Source: Caldifarciminota bacterium UBA3073 (GTDB lineage Bacteria; Hydrothermota; UBA3073). Taken from it: a stretch of 7,959 nt of DNA. How positions within the stretch are numbered: position 1 is the first letter of the stretch; every line of letters begins with the position of its first letter. Location of the stretch: contig DFBT01000059.1 in the NCBI GenBank assembly GCA_002366725.1, forward strand, positions 5,343 through 13,301, given 5' to 3'. Below, piece by piece: positions 1-5,833 of this stretch. The notes beneath the pieces were generated by a model. The model was given only the letters and a program-made list of their open reading frames with translations. It was not told the origin of the DNA and did not search any database. The translations under genes and the position numbers were made by a program.

Positions 1-160
1 AAGGCGTCAGCCTTTTATATAAAACCCTTACGGGTGAATTCCAAACCCTTACGGGTGAATTCTAAAATCCTTACGGATTAACTCCACGGGTGAATTCCAA
101 ACCCTTTCCATACGGCCCTACGGCTCGTATGAGATGCTGTGCAACGGATTAGCTCCATAC
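1..160. repeat. Composite hairpin-repeat cluster downstream of tatC
   Basis: This gene-free stretch follows the tatC stop and is built of short dyads. Positions 1-14 form a hairpin (AAGGC, loop GTCA, GCCTT), followed by TTTATATAAAA. Two tandem 21-bp units at 22-42 and 43-63 each carry ACCC-TTAC-GGGT followed by GAATTC. A variant unit at 64-85 carries ATCC-TTAC-GGAT followed by TAACTCC. A half unit lies at 86-98. A hairpin at 109-131 pairs CATACGGCC with GGC-T-CGTATG around the loop CTAC. GATGCTGTGCAACGG at 133-147 recurs exactly at 5865-5879. The first 32 bp recur at 5752-5783 with three mismatches. These are dispersed REP-like repeats and no coding signal is visible. Their function is unknown. 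Confidence 0.8.
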
Positions 161-170
161 CCTTTATACT

Positions 171-213
171 TGCATAGCAATATCAAGAAAAAAATTTTTG
201 GGGGTCTCACTTC
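171..213 (-). terminator. Possible weak terminator overlapping the tatC stop
   Basis: Reading leftward, the tatC stop sits between a GGG run and a CCCC run, followed by AAAAATTTTTTTCTTG. A short G/C stem followed by a T run is compatible with intrinsic termination. The stem is only about 4 bp with an 8-9 nt loop, so this is weak. It is the only terminator-like signal at the end of the leftward gene run inside the window. Confidence 0.25.
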
Positions 214-908
214 CCACTCCTACCCATTTTTGCGAAGAGGATGCTCAGAAGGTAAAGTCCCATTATGGGTAGAGAGACCAGGAGGAGTGTAAAGGGGTCC
301 ACCGTTGGGGTTATAATGGCTGTAAATACGAGTATTATTATCACCGCATATCTCCACTTCGATAGAAGCATTCCCGCATCCACGATACCCGACCTCGCGA
401 GGCAGAATGTTATCACGGGTATCTCCATTATTCCCCCGGACCCGAGGATGAGGAATATCGAAAATTTGAGAAAGTTGTTTATCCCAACAGTCTCTTCGGC
501 TATTCCCTTTCCAAATGAGAATAGCACCTTCACTGCAAGGGGGAGTAAAAATCTATATCCCAGGTATGCCCCCACGCAAAATGCTGTCATGCCAAAAAAC
601 ACAAAATAAAAGAGGACACCCTTTTCGCTCTTCAGAAGGGCGGGCCATAGGAAGACAAAGAAGTGAGAGAGAAAGAAGGGAAGAGTGAGTATAGAACCGG
701 CAAAAAGAGATACATATATTCTGGCGAGGAAGGGTTCAAGTGGCGTAAAGAAGTGAAGCGTCAGGTCGTGTATCACGAGCAGAGAGAGTAATCTGGCGGA
801 GAAAAAGTAAGAGGCTGTAACGGAGACGAAAAAGAATATGAGGATATATATTATCCTCCTTCTCAATTCCTCCAGATGTTCTGTAAAACTTTTAGTTCCA
901 CCTTCCAT
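207..908 (-). CDS. tatC: TatC, twin-arginine translocase receptor subunit
   Basis: TatC is the polytopic inner-membrane subunit that recognises twin-arginine signal peptides and nucleates the TatA/TatB complex, exporting folded proteins. The predicted protein has 233 residues, close to the usual family length. It opens with the cytoplasmic motif FTEHLEELRRR (residues 8-18) and has about six hydrophobic spans (roughly 18-36, 65-88, 99-121, 148-171, 187-201 and 205-226). Family positions visible are E96 in ALLKSEKG (matching E. coli E103), E162 in MEIP (matching E170) and D204 in TPTVDPF (matching D211). I chose the ATG at 908 because homologues start just before this motif. An in-frame ATG at 989 would add 27 residues not typical of the family. 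No clear Shine-Dalgarno precedes 908. No tatA or tatB is in the window. Identification is firm, the start less so. Confidence 0.93.
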   Translation of the reverse strand: MEGGTKSFTEHLEELRRRIIYILIFFFVSVTASYFFSARLLSLLVIHDLTLHFFTPLEPFLARIYVSLFAGSILTLPFFLSHFFVFLWPALLKSEKGVLFYFVFFGMTAFCVGAYLGYRFLLPLAVKVLFSFGKGIAEETVGINNFLKFSIFLILGSGGIMEIPVITFCLARSGIVDAGMLLSKWRYAVIIILVFTAIITPTVDPFTLLLVSLPIMGLYLLSILFAKMGRSGK

Positions 909-1054
909 TCCATGTCTTAATCTGCTGAAAACTTCTTCCGCGAGTGCAAGATTCCAAAAGGTCAGCATCTGTCCCCTGTGGGAGACCATCGCCTTTACCC
1001 GAGCAGATAGATACCCCCACAGGAGGCAGTAAATACAGATGGTAATCGGTTTAT
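909..1054 (-). other. tatC upstream leader with 8-bp inverted repeat
   Basis: This 146-bp spacer between the secreted-protein stop and tatC contains an inverted repeat, CCTGTGGG at 975-982 and CCCACAGG at 1016-1023, with a 33-nt loop. It could fold in a transcript running into tatC. The left part (909-989) is open in the tatC frame, so it could instead encode an N-terminal extension. GGTAATCGGT at 1041-1050 echoes the AGTAATCGGT motifs at 3722-3742. I recognise no known riboswitch class. Confidence 0.35.
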
Positions 1055-2134
1055 TTATTTAACACAATATTCCTTTTCCTCAACCATTGGGGCAGGAGAT
1101 GCTATCGATACCTTCATTTTGTGAATCCCCACGGCATCTGCAGTCGTGGGAATGGGGGGCAAAGTAAAGCTATCGGTCTTTGAAACAAACCTGTTTAGAC
1201 TCTGAAAGATTGCCCCATCCAGGTAAATCATTCCCGAAACCTGACCCACAGTGCCCTCTTTCCCCTTTATTTTGATTGTCGGCTTCACCCGCTCTCCCAC
1301 ATTGACGGTGTCGGGTATGATGATATCGACCTTCTCAATCTCCAATGGTTGAGGAGATTTTACCAAAAAGGTTCTAATTTCGTTCTCTCCCTCCACAATG
1401 GGTTTTAGGCTCTTGTCAAGCGCCCGAACCCACCACACATACATCTTATTGTTCTCAAGAGGGTGTTTAGATAGCGAGAAGGGAAGGGATATTTTTTCTA
1501 TCTTTGTCTCGTAAATGGGCTTGTTATCAATTGCCTGAAACCGCGTTTGACCTTCTTTCATCTCGCACACTTTGAAGGCATAGATTATTTCGCGCGGGGG
1601 AGACACAGATACCGGTGACCACTGAAATGTGGGATTCAATACAAATACGGTATCGGAATCAAGGGGGTAGAGAAGGCGCGGGGGTAAAGGCGATTTTATG
1701 ACGAAAGTAGCCTCATCCGAGCAGTTTACTTCCCCGGAGAGATCTTGTACTTCTAACCCGATGTTGTACTTGCCTTCGGGTATCCTGCCCGTCTCTCTCA
1801 CCGCCTCGGCAAATTCTTCCACATAGTTATCCCATTCATCGAGACCGAAGATGCGAGTATTATCGATAGTCTTGGAAGTTGAGGGCGTAAATACCATTTT
1901 GCCGCTTTTTGCATTGGTTATCTCACCCTCTCCTTCCTTATTAAGGGTAACCCATACCGTTACCGTTTCCTCTTCCGCGCCCTCGTAACTTATAGTGACT
2001 TCTGTAATTCCGGGCACAGCCTTCCAGTCACCGATGTAGGATGATGGATGTTCATCCACATTTATCTCCAATTCCCACTCTCCATATGCCGCTATTGCGG
2101 TGAAGAGTGAGAGGACCGCAATTATTCCCTTCAT
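1055..2134 (-). CDS. Secreted multi-domain beta-sandwich protein, function unknown
   Basis: The product is a 359-residue protein that I cannot assign to a named function. It begins with a signal-peptide-like segment (residues 1-18: positive N-terminus, hydrophobic core, small residues before EWELEI), so it is probably exported. Three regions are visible. Residues 19-148 are beta-rich and end in a 'GRIPEGKYNIGLEVQD' segment. Residues 150-259 resemble a fibronectin-III-like domain: P-LLYP near the start, PTFQWSP at 168-174, and MYVWWVRALD at 231-240. Residues 262-359 form a second Ig-like sandwich. This layout resembles cell-surface proteins of Bacteroidota-like bacteria and suggests binding or structural roles rather than catalysis. 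I chose the ATG at 2134 because AGGAGG lies 5 nt upstream (2140-2145). A longer in-frame start at 2194 lacks this support and would precede the signal peptide. The gene follows parA by 63 bp on the same strand, where parB is often found. Confidence 0.85.
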   Translation of the reverse strand: MKGIIAVLSLFTAIAAYGEWELEINVDEHPSSYIGDWKAVPGITEVTISYEGAEEETVTVWVTLNKEGEGEITNAKSGKMVFTPSTSKTIDNTRIFGLDEWDNYVEEFAEAVRETGRIPEGKYNIGLEVQDLSGEVNCSDEATFVIKSPLPPRLLYPLDSDTVFVLNPTFQWSPVSVSPPREIIYAFKVCEMKEGQTRFQAIDNKPIYETKIEKISLPFSLSKHPLENNKMYVWWVRALDKSLKPIVEGENEIRTFLVKSPQPLEIEKVDIIIPDTVNVGERVKPTIKIKGKEGTVGQVSGMIYLDGAIFQSLNRFVSKTDSFTLPPIPTTADAVGIHKMKVSIASPAPMVEEKEYCVK

Positions 2135-2139
2135 CCCAA

Positions 2140-2145
2140 CCTCCT
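2140..2145 (-). promoter_or_regulatory. Strong Shine-Dalgarno AGGAGG of the secreted-protein gene
   Basis: On the minus strand AGGAGG stands 5 nt before the ATG at 2134, preceded by an A run. It is the only perfect Shine-Dalgarno I found in the window. It fixes this start and suggests efficient translation of the exported protein compared with its neighbours. Confidence 0.85.
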
Positions 2146-2197
2146 TTTTTATGGTTATCCAAATATACCCTAAAAACCTCTGTTGTATCCCCAAAGG

Positions 2198-2989
2198 TTA
2201 ACGCACTGTATGATTCAGGGACATTCGCACATTTTTTTCGTTTCTTGAGAGAAATTCCTCCGCGAGCTCAAAATATGCCCTTGCACCTTTTGACTTTACA
2301 TCGTAGAGAAGAGCGGGCTTCCCAAACGAGGGCGCCTCCGCGAGTCTTATATTTCTCGGTATGCTTGCCTTAAATACCCTGTCTTTGAAGTGTTTCTCGA
2401 CCTCTCCCCTCACCTCTCTTGAAAGCAGGGGTCTCATATCAAGCATCGTGAAGAGGATGCCCTCTATATCGAGCCCCGGATTCAGGGAGTTCCTGATCCT
2501 GTTTATAGTAGAAAACAATCTCGACAGCCCCTCCATGGCGTAGAATTCGCATTGGATGGGTATGAGCACGGAATTTGCCGCGACGAGTCCATTTATTGTG
2601 AGCAGTCCGAGTGAAGGCGGGGAATCTATAAATATGTAATCATAATCGCCTCTCACCCCGTCTATCTTCGATTTGAGTATACTCTCCCTGTCTTCCATGT
2701 CCACGAGTTCTACCTCCGCGCCTACGAGTGAAAGTGAGGAAGGGACGAGAAACAGGTAAGATATCTCGGTTGGCACAATAATCTCTTCAATATCTGCGTT
2801 TCCTATAAGTACATCGTATATGTTCTCGTGTGCCTTCCCACCTAAACCCGTGGTCGCATTTGCCTGCGGGTCTATGTCAACCAGCAGCACTCTTCGTTCT
2901 GTCACGGCAATAGAGGTAGAGAGATTCACCGCCGTCGTGGTCTTTCCAACTCCTCCCTTTTGGTTTGCTATTGAGATAATTTTAGCCAT
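2198..2989 (-). CDS. parA: ParA/Soj-family chromosome-partitioning ATPase
   Basis: ParA ATPases dimerise on ATP, bind DNA non-specifically and move ParB-parS complexes during chromosome segregation. The 263-residue protein has the deviant Walker A motif KGGVGKTT (residues 11-18) with signature lysine K11. Switch I is DIDPQAN (38-44). The Walker B region is FIDSPPSLG (120-128) with D122. The C-terminal half has the Soj-type segment RLAEAPSFGKP. The length and the absence of an N-terminal helix-turn-helix domain fit chromosomal Soj rather than plasmid P1-type ParA. The gene lies 31 bp downstream of rsmG, the classic rsmG-parA order. No parB follows: the next gene is an exported protein. No parS-like TGTTTCACGTGAAACA was noticed. 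The ATG at 2989 starts directly at the family N-terminus, with no clear Shine-Dalgarno. Confidence 0.95.
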   Translation of the reverse strand: MAKIISIANQKGGVGKTTTAVNLSTSIAVTERRVLLVDIDPQANATTGLGGKAHENIYDVLIGNADIEEIIVPTEISYLFLVPSSLSLVGAEVELVDMEDRESILKSKIDGVRGDYDYIFIDSPPSLGLLTINGLVAANSVLIPIQCEFYAMEGLSRLFSTINRIRNSLNPGLDIEGILFTMLDMRPLLSREVRGEVEKHFKDRVFKASIPRNIRLAEAPSFGKPALLYDVKSKGARAYFELAEEFLSRNEKNVRMSLNHTVR

Positions 2990-3020
2990 TTATTAGGTTG
3001 AGATTACGGATGCGGATCTC

Positions 3021-3653
3021 TCAATAGTCAAAGGCAGATAGTACACATATCTTGCCCCTCGTGAAGATTCTATTTTGTATTTCAACAATGGAGAGTTTGT
3101 ATCGTTTAAGTGTTTCCCCTGCTTCCTCAAGTTCAATTGGTAGTTTTTCTCCCTTGAATGTTATGATTCTGCCATTCTCCTTCAAGAGTCTCGCGGTGAG
3201 CTGAACTATCCTTTTAATACTGCCGACCTTCCTCGCCGTTATAACATCGTAAGCCCTGTCAGATTGGAACTGTCTTATGTCGCAATTGTATATACGGACA
3301 TCCCGTAGTTCAAGTCCCCTCCTTACCTCTCTCAAGAATACCGCCTTCTTCTTTTTTGCCTCAAGTATATCGAGAGATAAATCGTTATTCAATATCTTTA
3401 AGGGAATTCCGGGAAAGCCCGCGCCGCTGCCAAAGTCGAGCAGATCGGTGCCTTTTATTGAATAATATATTGACAGCGAATCCAGAATGTGTCTTTTAAC
3501 GATATCCCTCTCATCTCTCGATACGAGATTGACCTTCTCGTTCCATTTCAAAATAAGCTGGTAGTAAGTATATAGACGCCGAATGGTGTCTTCGTCTGCG
3601 CGCAATTTTATTCGTTCGAGGCCCTCTTTTAATCTCACAATCTCACTTTCCAT
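3021..3653 (-). CDS. rsmG: RsmG (GidB), 16S rRNA m7G527 methyltransferase
   Basis: RsmG transfers a methyl group from S-adenosylmethionine to N7 of G527 in the 530 loop of 16S rRNA; loss of it gives low-level streptomycin resistance in several bacteria. The 210-residue protein matches the family length and shows the N-terminal segment YYQLILKWNEKVNLVS (31-46), RHILDSL (54-60), the SAM-binding glycine motif LLDFGSGAGFPGIPL (71-85), and VITARKVGSIKRIV (137-150). Many homologues have ARA-V where this has ARK-V. The start is taken at the ATG at 3653. A TTG two codons upstream is also in frame, and neither has a good Shine-Dalgarno. parA follows 31 bp downstream, so the two are probably co-transcribed. 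Such pairs often lie near the replication origin. Confidence 0.95.
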   Translation of the reverse strand: MESEIVRLKEGLERIKLRADEDTIRRLYTYYQLILKWNEKVNLVSRDERDIVKRHILDSLSIYYSIKGTDLLDFGSGAGFPGIPLKILNNDLSLDILEAKKKKAVFLREVRRGLELRDVRIYNCDIRQFQSDRAYDVITARKVGSIKRIVQLTARLLKENGRIITFKGEKLPIELEEAGETLKRYKLSIVEIQNRIFTRGKICVLSAFDY

Positions 3654-3893
3654 AAGCAAGGCACAAATTCAATTGTCCGAAGATAGGTCTAACCACACCG
3701 AAGATACATATTGGTTATCAGTAATCGGTAACCAGTAATCGGTCTATACGGATCCTGTGGATAATCCGTAGTTCGTGTCCGTAGTCTGTAATCTGCAATC
3801 CTGATAAGTTGCATTGTCTCCTTTTCCTCACTGATAACCCGATCACCTGATTACCAATTTTATCATACGGGTCTCGAGACGGTGTTCGATGTT
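3654..3893. repeat. Spacer with degenerate heptamer/octamer tandem repeats
   Basis: This 240-bp spacer holds no credible gene. Read on the minus strand, 3715-3745 is a period-7 series (ACCGATT, ACTGGTT, ACCGATT, ACTGATA). 3760-3800 is another (GATTGC, AGATTAC, AGACTAC, GGACACG, AACTACG, GATTATC). Around 3828-3856 there is a looser 7-8 bp series with repeated CTGAT and CCGAT. The AGATTNN pattern recurs at 7561-7588 beside the octamer satellite. TACGGATCC at 3746-3754 resembles the core of the dispersed hairpin family. The repeats are degenerate, so the exact limits are soft. I saw no convincing promoter for rsmG here. Confidence 0.55.
3756..3764 (-). promoter_or_regulatory. Single consensus DnaA-box 9-mer
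   Basis: TTATCCACA is read on the minus strand, an exact match to the classical high-affinity DnaA box. It lies upstream of rsmG-parA, a gene pair commonly near oriC. It is a single site: I found no cluster of boxes and no AT-rich unwinding region beside it. It also sits inside repeat-derived sequence, so chance is a real explanation. Confidence 0.3.
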
Positions 3894-4289
3894 TCAGAAC
3901 CTGAATCCCACTTCCAGTTCAATACCCACTTTCTCATGAAAGTTGTAGAAATGTGCACCGACGTATGCGTCGCCCATGGAGAATGCCCACGCACCAAAGG
4001 ACCACCATAACCAGTCGTATCTTTTTTCAATATGAAAGTTGTAATCTGCTTGCCTTCCCTCTCTCTTTGCATCCATCGCATATATGTGTTCCCTCAGCGT
4101 AGATCCGAGACAGACCGTTTGAACGGTTGCAAACAGAATACCTTTAATGTACTCCTCATTGTAGAACTGTCCGCCCCCCGGCAGAAGAGATAAAAGCATA
4201 GCCTTTGTCGGGGACTTGCCCTCGCCGAACAGTAATACGGGGATTAAAAGCAACACAGAGGGGAGTATTACTCTCGTATTTCTAATCAT
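3894..4289 (-). CDS. DUF5683-like small membrane/envelope protein
   Basis: The protein has 131 residues. A hydrophobic N-terminal segment (residues 7-22) looks like a signal peptide or membrane anchor. The centre has the family-like motif AMLLSLLPGGGQFYNEEYIKG (30-50), resembling the 'PG-GQ-YN--Y-KG' signature of DUF5683 proteins of FCB-type bacteria. The C-terminal part (WWSFGAWAFSMGDAYVGAHF, 95-114) matches the 'DAYVDAH' region of that family. The chain ends VGFRF, with a terminal aromatic residue. No biochemical function is established to my knowledge. The start is the ATG at 4289, whose ATGATTAG overlaps the stop of the upstream fusion gene by 8 bp, so translation is likely coupled. A longer start at 4331 would overlap by 50 bp and put charged residues before the signal segment. 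Confidence 0.8.
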   Translation of the reverse strand: MIRNTRVILPSVLLLIPVLLFGEGKSPTKAMLLSLLPGGGQFYNEEYIKGILFATVQTVCLGSTLREHIYAMDAKREGRQADYNFHIEKRYDWLWWSFGAWAFSMGDAYVGAHFYNFHEKVGIELEVGFRF

Positions 4290-5343
4290 GGTATCCAATC
4301 TCAAGATATTTAAAAACTCTTCTGATCTCATCTTTTATTTCATCTCTACACCGCCTGTAGTCTTCTATTTCTCCGCCCGCCGGGTCTTGTATCTCTACGC
4401 CTTTTTTCTCTTTCCCGAATTTACCAAGGAGAAAGACCCTGTCTCCTATATCTGGGTAGTTCGAAACTATCCAATTCCTTTGTGTCTCCTCCATACACAA
4501 GATAAGGTCGTACTTATAGACGATGTCCAGCGTTATTGGTCTCGATGATTGTCCCCGTATATCTATACCGATCTCGTCCATAACACTTGCGGCGAGTAGT
4601 GAGGGGGGAAAATTCTGCGAGGCGAATACACCAGCGGAACCGGTGAATATATTCCGAGACATCATTGTCCTTGCCAGTCCCACCGCCATCTGGCTCCTAC
4701 ATAGATTTGCGCTACACACGAAAAGTATGCCAACCCTCATCCCGGGCGACAGCTTGACCTTGCGCCCCACCCTTTTTTCTATCTCGAAGATGGAGACTTT
4801 GCCCTTCCGCAGCAGTGTGGGCGGTGCTATCTTGAGCACGGTCGATGGGATCTGTGGTTCTGGGGGATTCCCCCCCATAATATAATCTATAGCGTCACCA
4901 AATACTGCCTTTATCTCTCTCGCATTTGAAAGTGTGGGTAGACCCTCTAAATTGCAGCTCGTTGTAGCGAGTGGATTTGGGTAATGATGAAGTACGGCAA
5001 GTATATGTTTCTCATTTGGGACCCTTACCCCGAGTGTTCCATCCTCCGCCGCGATGGGAGTACCTTCTTTTGCCTTAACGACGAGAGTAAGTGGTCCCGG
5101 CCAGAAATATTGTGATAGTTCAGAAATGAGTTGTGCCGCGCCCGGTGTGATCATCTCGAGATGATCGCGGGACGGGATGAACATAACGAGTGGCTTATTT
5201 TCTTTTCTATGTTTTATTCGATAGATTCTCTCAAGTGCCTCCTTGCAGGTTGCATCGCACCCAATTCCATATACGGTATCCGTGGGGAATGCAATAACCC
5301 CTCCGTCTCTCAGCACGCTGATTGTCCTGCTCAACCACCTCAT
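4282..5343 (-). CDS. tsaC: TsaC/Sua5 (YrdC) threonylcarbamoyl-AMP synthase fused to low-molecular-weight phosphatase
   Basis: Two enzymes share one 353-residue chain. Residues 1-195 are a YrdC-type domain that makes threonylcarbamoyl-AMP from threonine, bicarbonate and ATP, the first step of tRNA t6A37. GGVIAFPTDTVYGIG (14-28), KHRKENKPL (44-52), LGVRVPN (104-110), TTSCNLEG (127-134) and PSTVL (166-170) are visible. The Sua5 C-terminal domain is absent. Residues 203-347 are a low-molecular-weight protein phosphatase with the P-loop C-S-A-N-L-C-R-S (catalytic C210, R216) and general acid D320 in QDPAGG. SAGVFAS and the DPxGG-I--Y---RDE tail resemble YwlE, the protein-arginine phosphatase. The position that is Thr in YwlE is Leu214 here, closer to the Ile of tyrosine phosphatases, so the substrate is uncertain. 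In Bacillus ywlC and ywlE are near neighbours, so the fusion fits an old linkage. The ATG at 5343 starts the family N-terminus. The stop overlaps the next gene. Confidence 0.93.
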   Translation of the reverse strand: MRWLSRTISVLRDGGVIAFPTDTVYGIGCDATCKEALERIYRIKHRKENKPLVMFIPSRDHLEMITPGAAQLISELSQYFWPGPLTLVVKAKEGTPIAAEDGTLGVRVPNEKHILAVLHHYPNPLATTSCNLEGLPTLSNAREIKAVFGDAIDYIMGGNPPEPQIPSTVLKIAPPTLLRKGKVSIFEIEKRVGRKVKLSPGMRVGILFVCSANLCRSQMAVGLARTMMSRNIFTGSAGVFASQNFPPSLLAASVMDEIGIDIRGQSSRPITLDIVYKYDLILCMEETQRNWIVSNYPDIGDRVFLLGKFGKEKKGVEIQDPAGGEIEDYRRCRDEIKDEIRRVFKYLEIGYHD

Positions 5344-5451
5344 AGCTTTCGTCGTCGTTTACAAATGAAATAACATCCTATTGGGCAAGGTAGTTTATGT
5401 TTTTGTCCCGCCAGGACGGACACTCCAACGGCTGCTGTAAACGAATGGAGT

Positions 5452-5490
5452 GCCTGCCTGTCATACGACCTGTATAGGCGGTAGGCAGGC
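5452..5490. repeat. Diverged copy of the CCTGCCT hairpin element
   Basis: GCCTGCCT at the left pairs with AGGCAGGC at the right, and an inner ATAC/GTAT pair surrounds the centre. It aligns with the two identical 40-bp copies at 5784-5823 and 7514-7553 but has substitutions and one missing base in the centre. It is therefore an older or differently evolved copy of the same dispersed element. It directly abuts the next hairpin at 5490. Confidence 0.7.
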
Positions 5491-5544
5491 ATCAGCTTGT
5501 CCATGTCCATACGGATCCGTAGGGACGGACTCTGTGAGCTGATG
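5490..5544. repeat. 55-bp nested hairpin with TACGGATCCGTA core
   Basis: The outer arms CATCAGCT (5490-5497) and AGCTGATG (5537-5544) are perfect inverted repeats. Inside, two GTCC blocks on the left face two GGAC blocks on the right, around the 12-bp palindrome TACGGATCCGTA. The inner 22 bp (5505-5526) are identical to the core of the 40-bp element, but the CCTGCCT arms are replaced by different, still complementary arms. Confidence 0.75.
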
Positions 5545-5641
5545 CTTTTGTTGCAGTGGCAAGCCACTCAGGCTGTGCAAAAATGTTATTTTCCCATGTT
5601 GCGGATAGGAACGACTCGACTGAGCTCGCCGAAGTCAAACC

Positions 5642-5664
5642 TTGTCCCTACAGTGTAGGGACAA
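5642..5664. repeat. Perfect 11-bp inverted repeat around one base
   Basis: TTGTCCCTACA, a single G, then TGTAGGGACAA form a perfect dyad. The GTCCCTAC/GTAGGGAC arms share the GTAGGGAC motif of the nearby hairpin family. A dyad of this shape can also be a repressor operator. It lies about 280 bp downstream of the leftward promoter, so an operator role at that promoter is unlikely. Confidence 0.7.
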
Positions 5665-5725
5665 CTCTTGCCATACGGCTCTGTGAGTGGTTGTCCGCTG
5701 GAGAGCTTTTAATGTCGATTGTGAA

Positions 5726-5833
5726 GGAATTAAGGCGTAAGCTTTGGAATTAAGGCATTAGCCTTTTATATAAAATCCTTACGCCTGCCTGTCCATACGG
5801 ATCCGTAGGGACCGGTAGGCAGGGATTAACTCC
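5726..5833. repeat. BIME-like composite repeat interrupted by the 40-bp hairpin
   Basis: Two tandem 20-bp units (5726-5745 and 5746-5765) start GGAATTAAGGC and form small hairpins. TTATATAA-type sequence follows at 5766-5773. The opposing arm begins ATCCTTACG, ends at 5783, and resumes at 5824 as GATTAACTCC. The left arm and the reverse complement of the right arm agree at most positions, so the whole is two inverted REP-like units around a symmetrical AT centre. The 40 bp between 5784 and 5823 are an insertion relative to the intact unit at 64-85. A further half unit follows at 5834-5846. Confidence 0.7.
5784..5823. mobile_element. 40-bp hairpin element, MITE-like, inserted in a REP-like unit
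   Basis: The element begins CCTGCCTGTCC, has the core TACGGATCCGTA and ends GGTAGGCAGG. Its arms are complementary apart from a 3-nt bulge. It is identical over all 40 bp to 7514-7553. Its flanks TTACG and GATTA join to give TTACGGATTA, the exact uninterrupted sequence seen at 71-80, so it was gained here, or precisely lost there, without extra bases. It is too short to encode its own transposase, so it would have to be moved in trans. 'Mobile' is inference from these comparisons. Confidence 0.6.

Noticed and set aside
265..609. Plus-strand open frame of 114 aa
   Set aside because: It is the antisense shadow of tatC, whose protein is clearly recognisable.
3654..3893. Replication origin upstream of rsmG
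   Set aside because: Only one DnaA-box match, no cluster, no AT-rich unwinding stretch and no dnaA or dnaN in the window.
3863..4081. Minus-strand open frame of 72 aa overlapping the DUF5683-like gene
   Set aside because: Different frame of a region already explained by a protein with a signal segment and family motifs.
4282..4740. Separate phosphatase gene starting at internal ATG 4740
   Set aside because: The reading frame is continuous with the TsaC domain and no good Shine-Dalgarno precedes the internal ATG, so a fusion is the simpler reading.
5340..5567. 75-aa minus-strand open frame in the repeat island
   Set aside because: It follows hairpin repeats, overlaps the tsaC start and has no recognisable family; it is best explained as repeat-derived.
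5556..5753. 65-aa plus-strand open frame
   Set aside because: It reads through a perfect palindrome and tandem repeat units; no start signal and no family resemblance.
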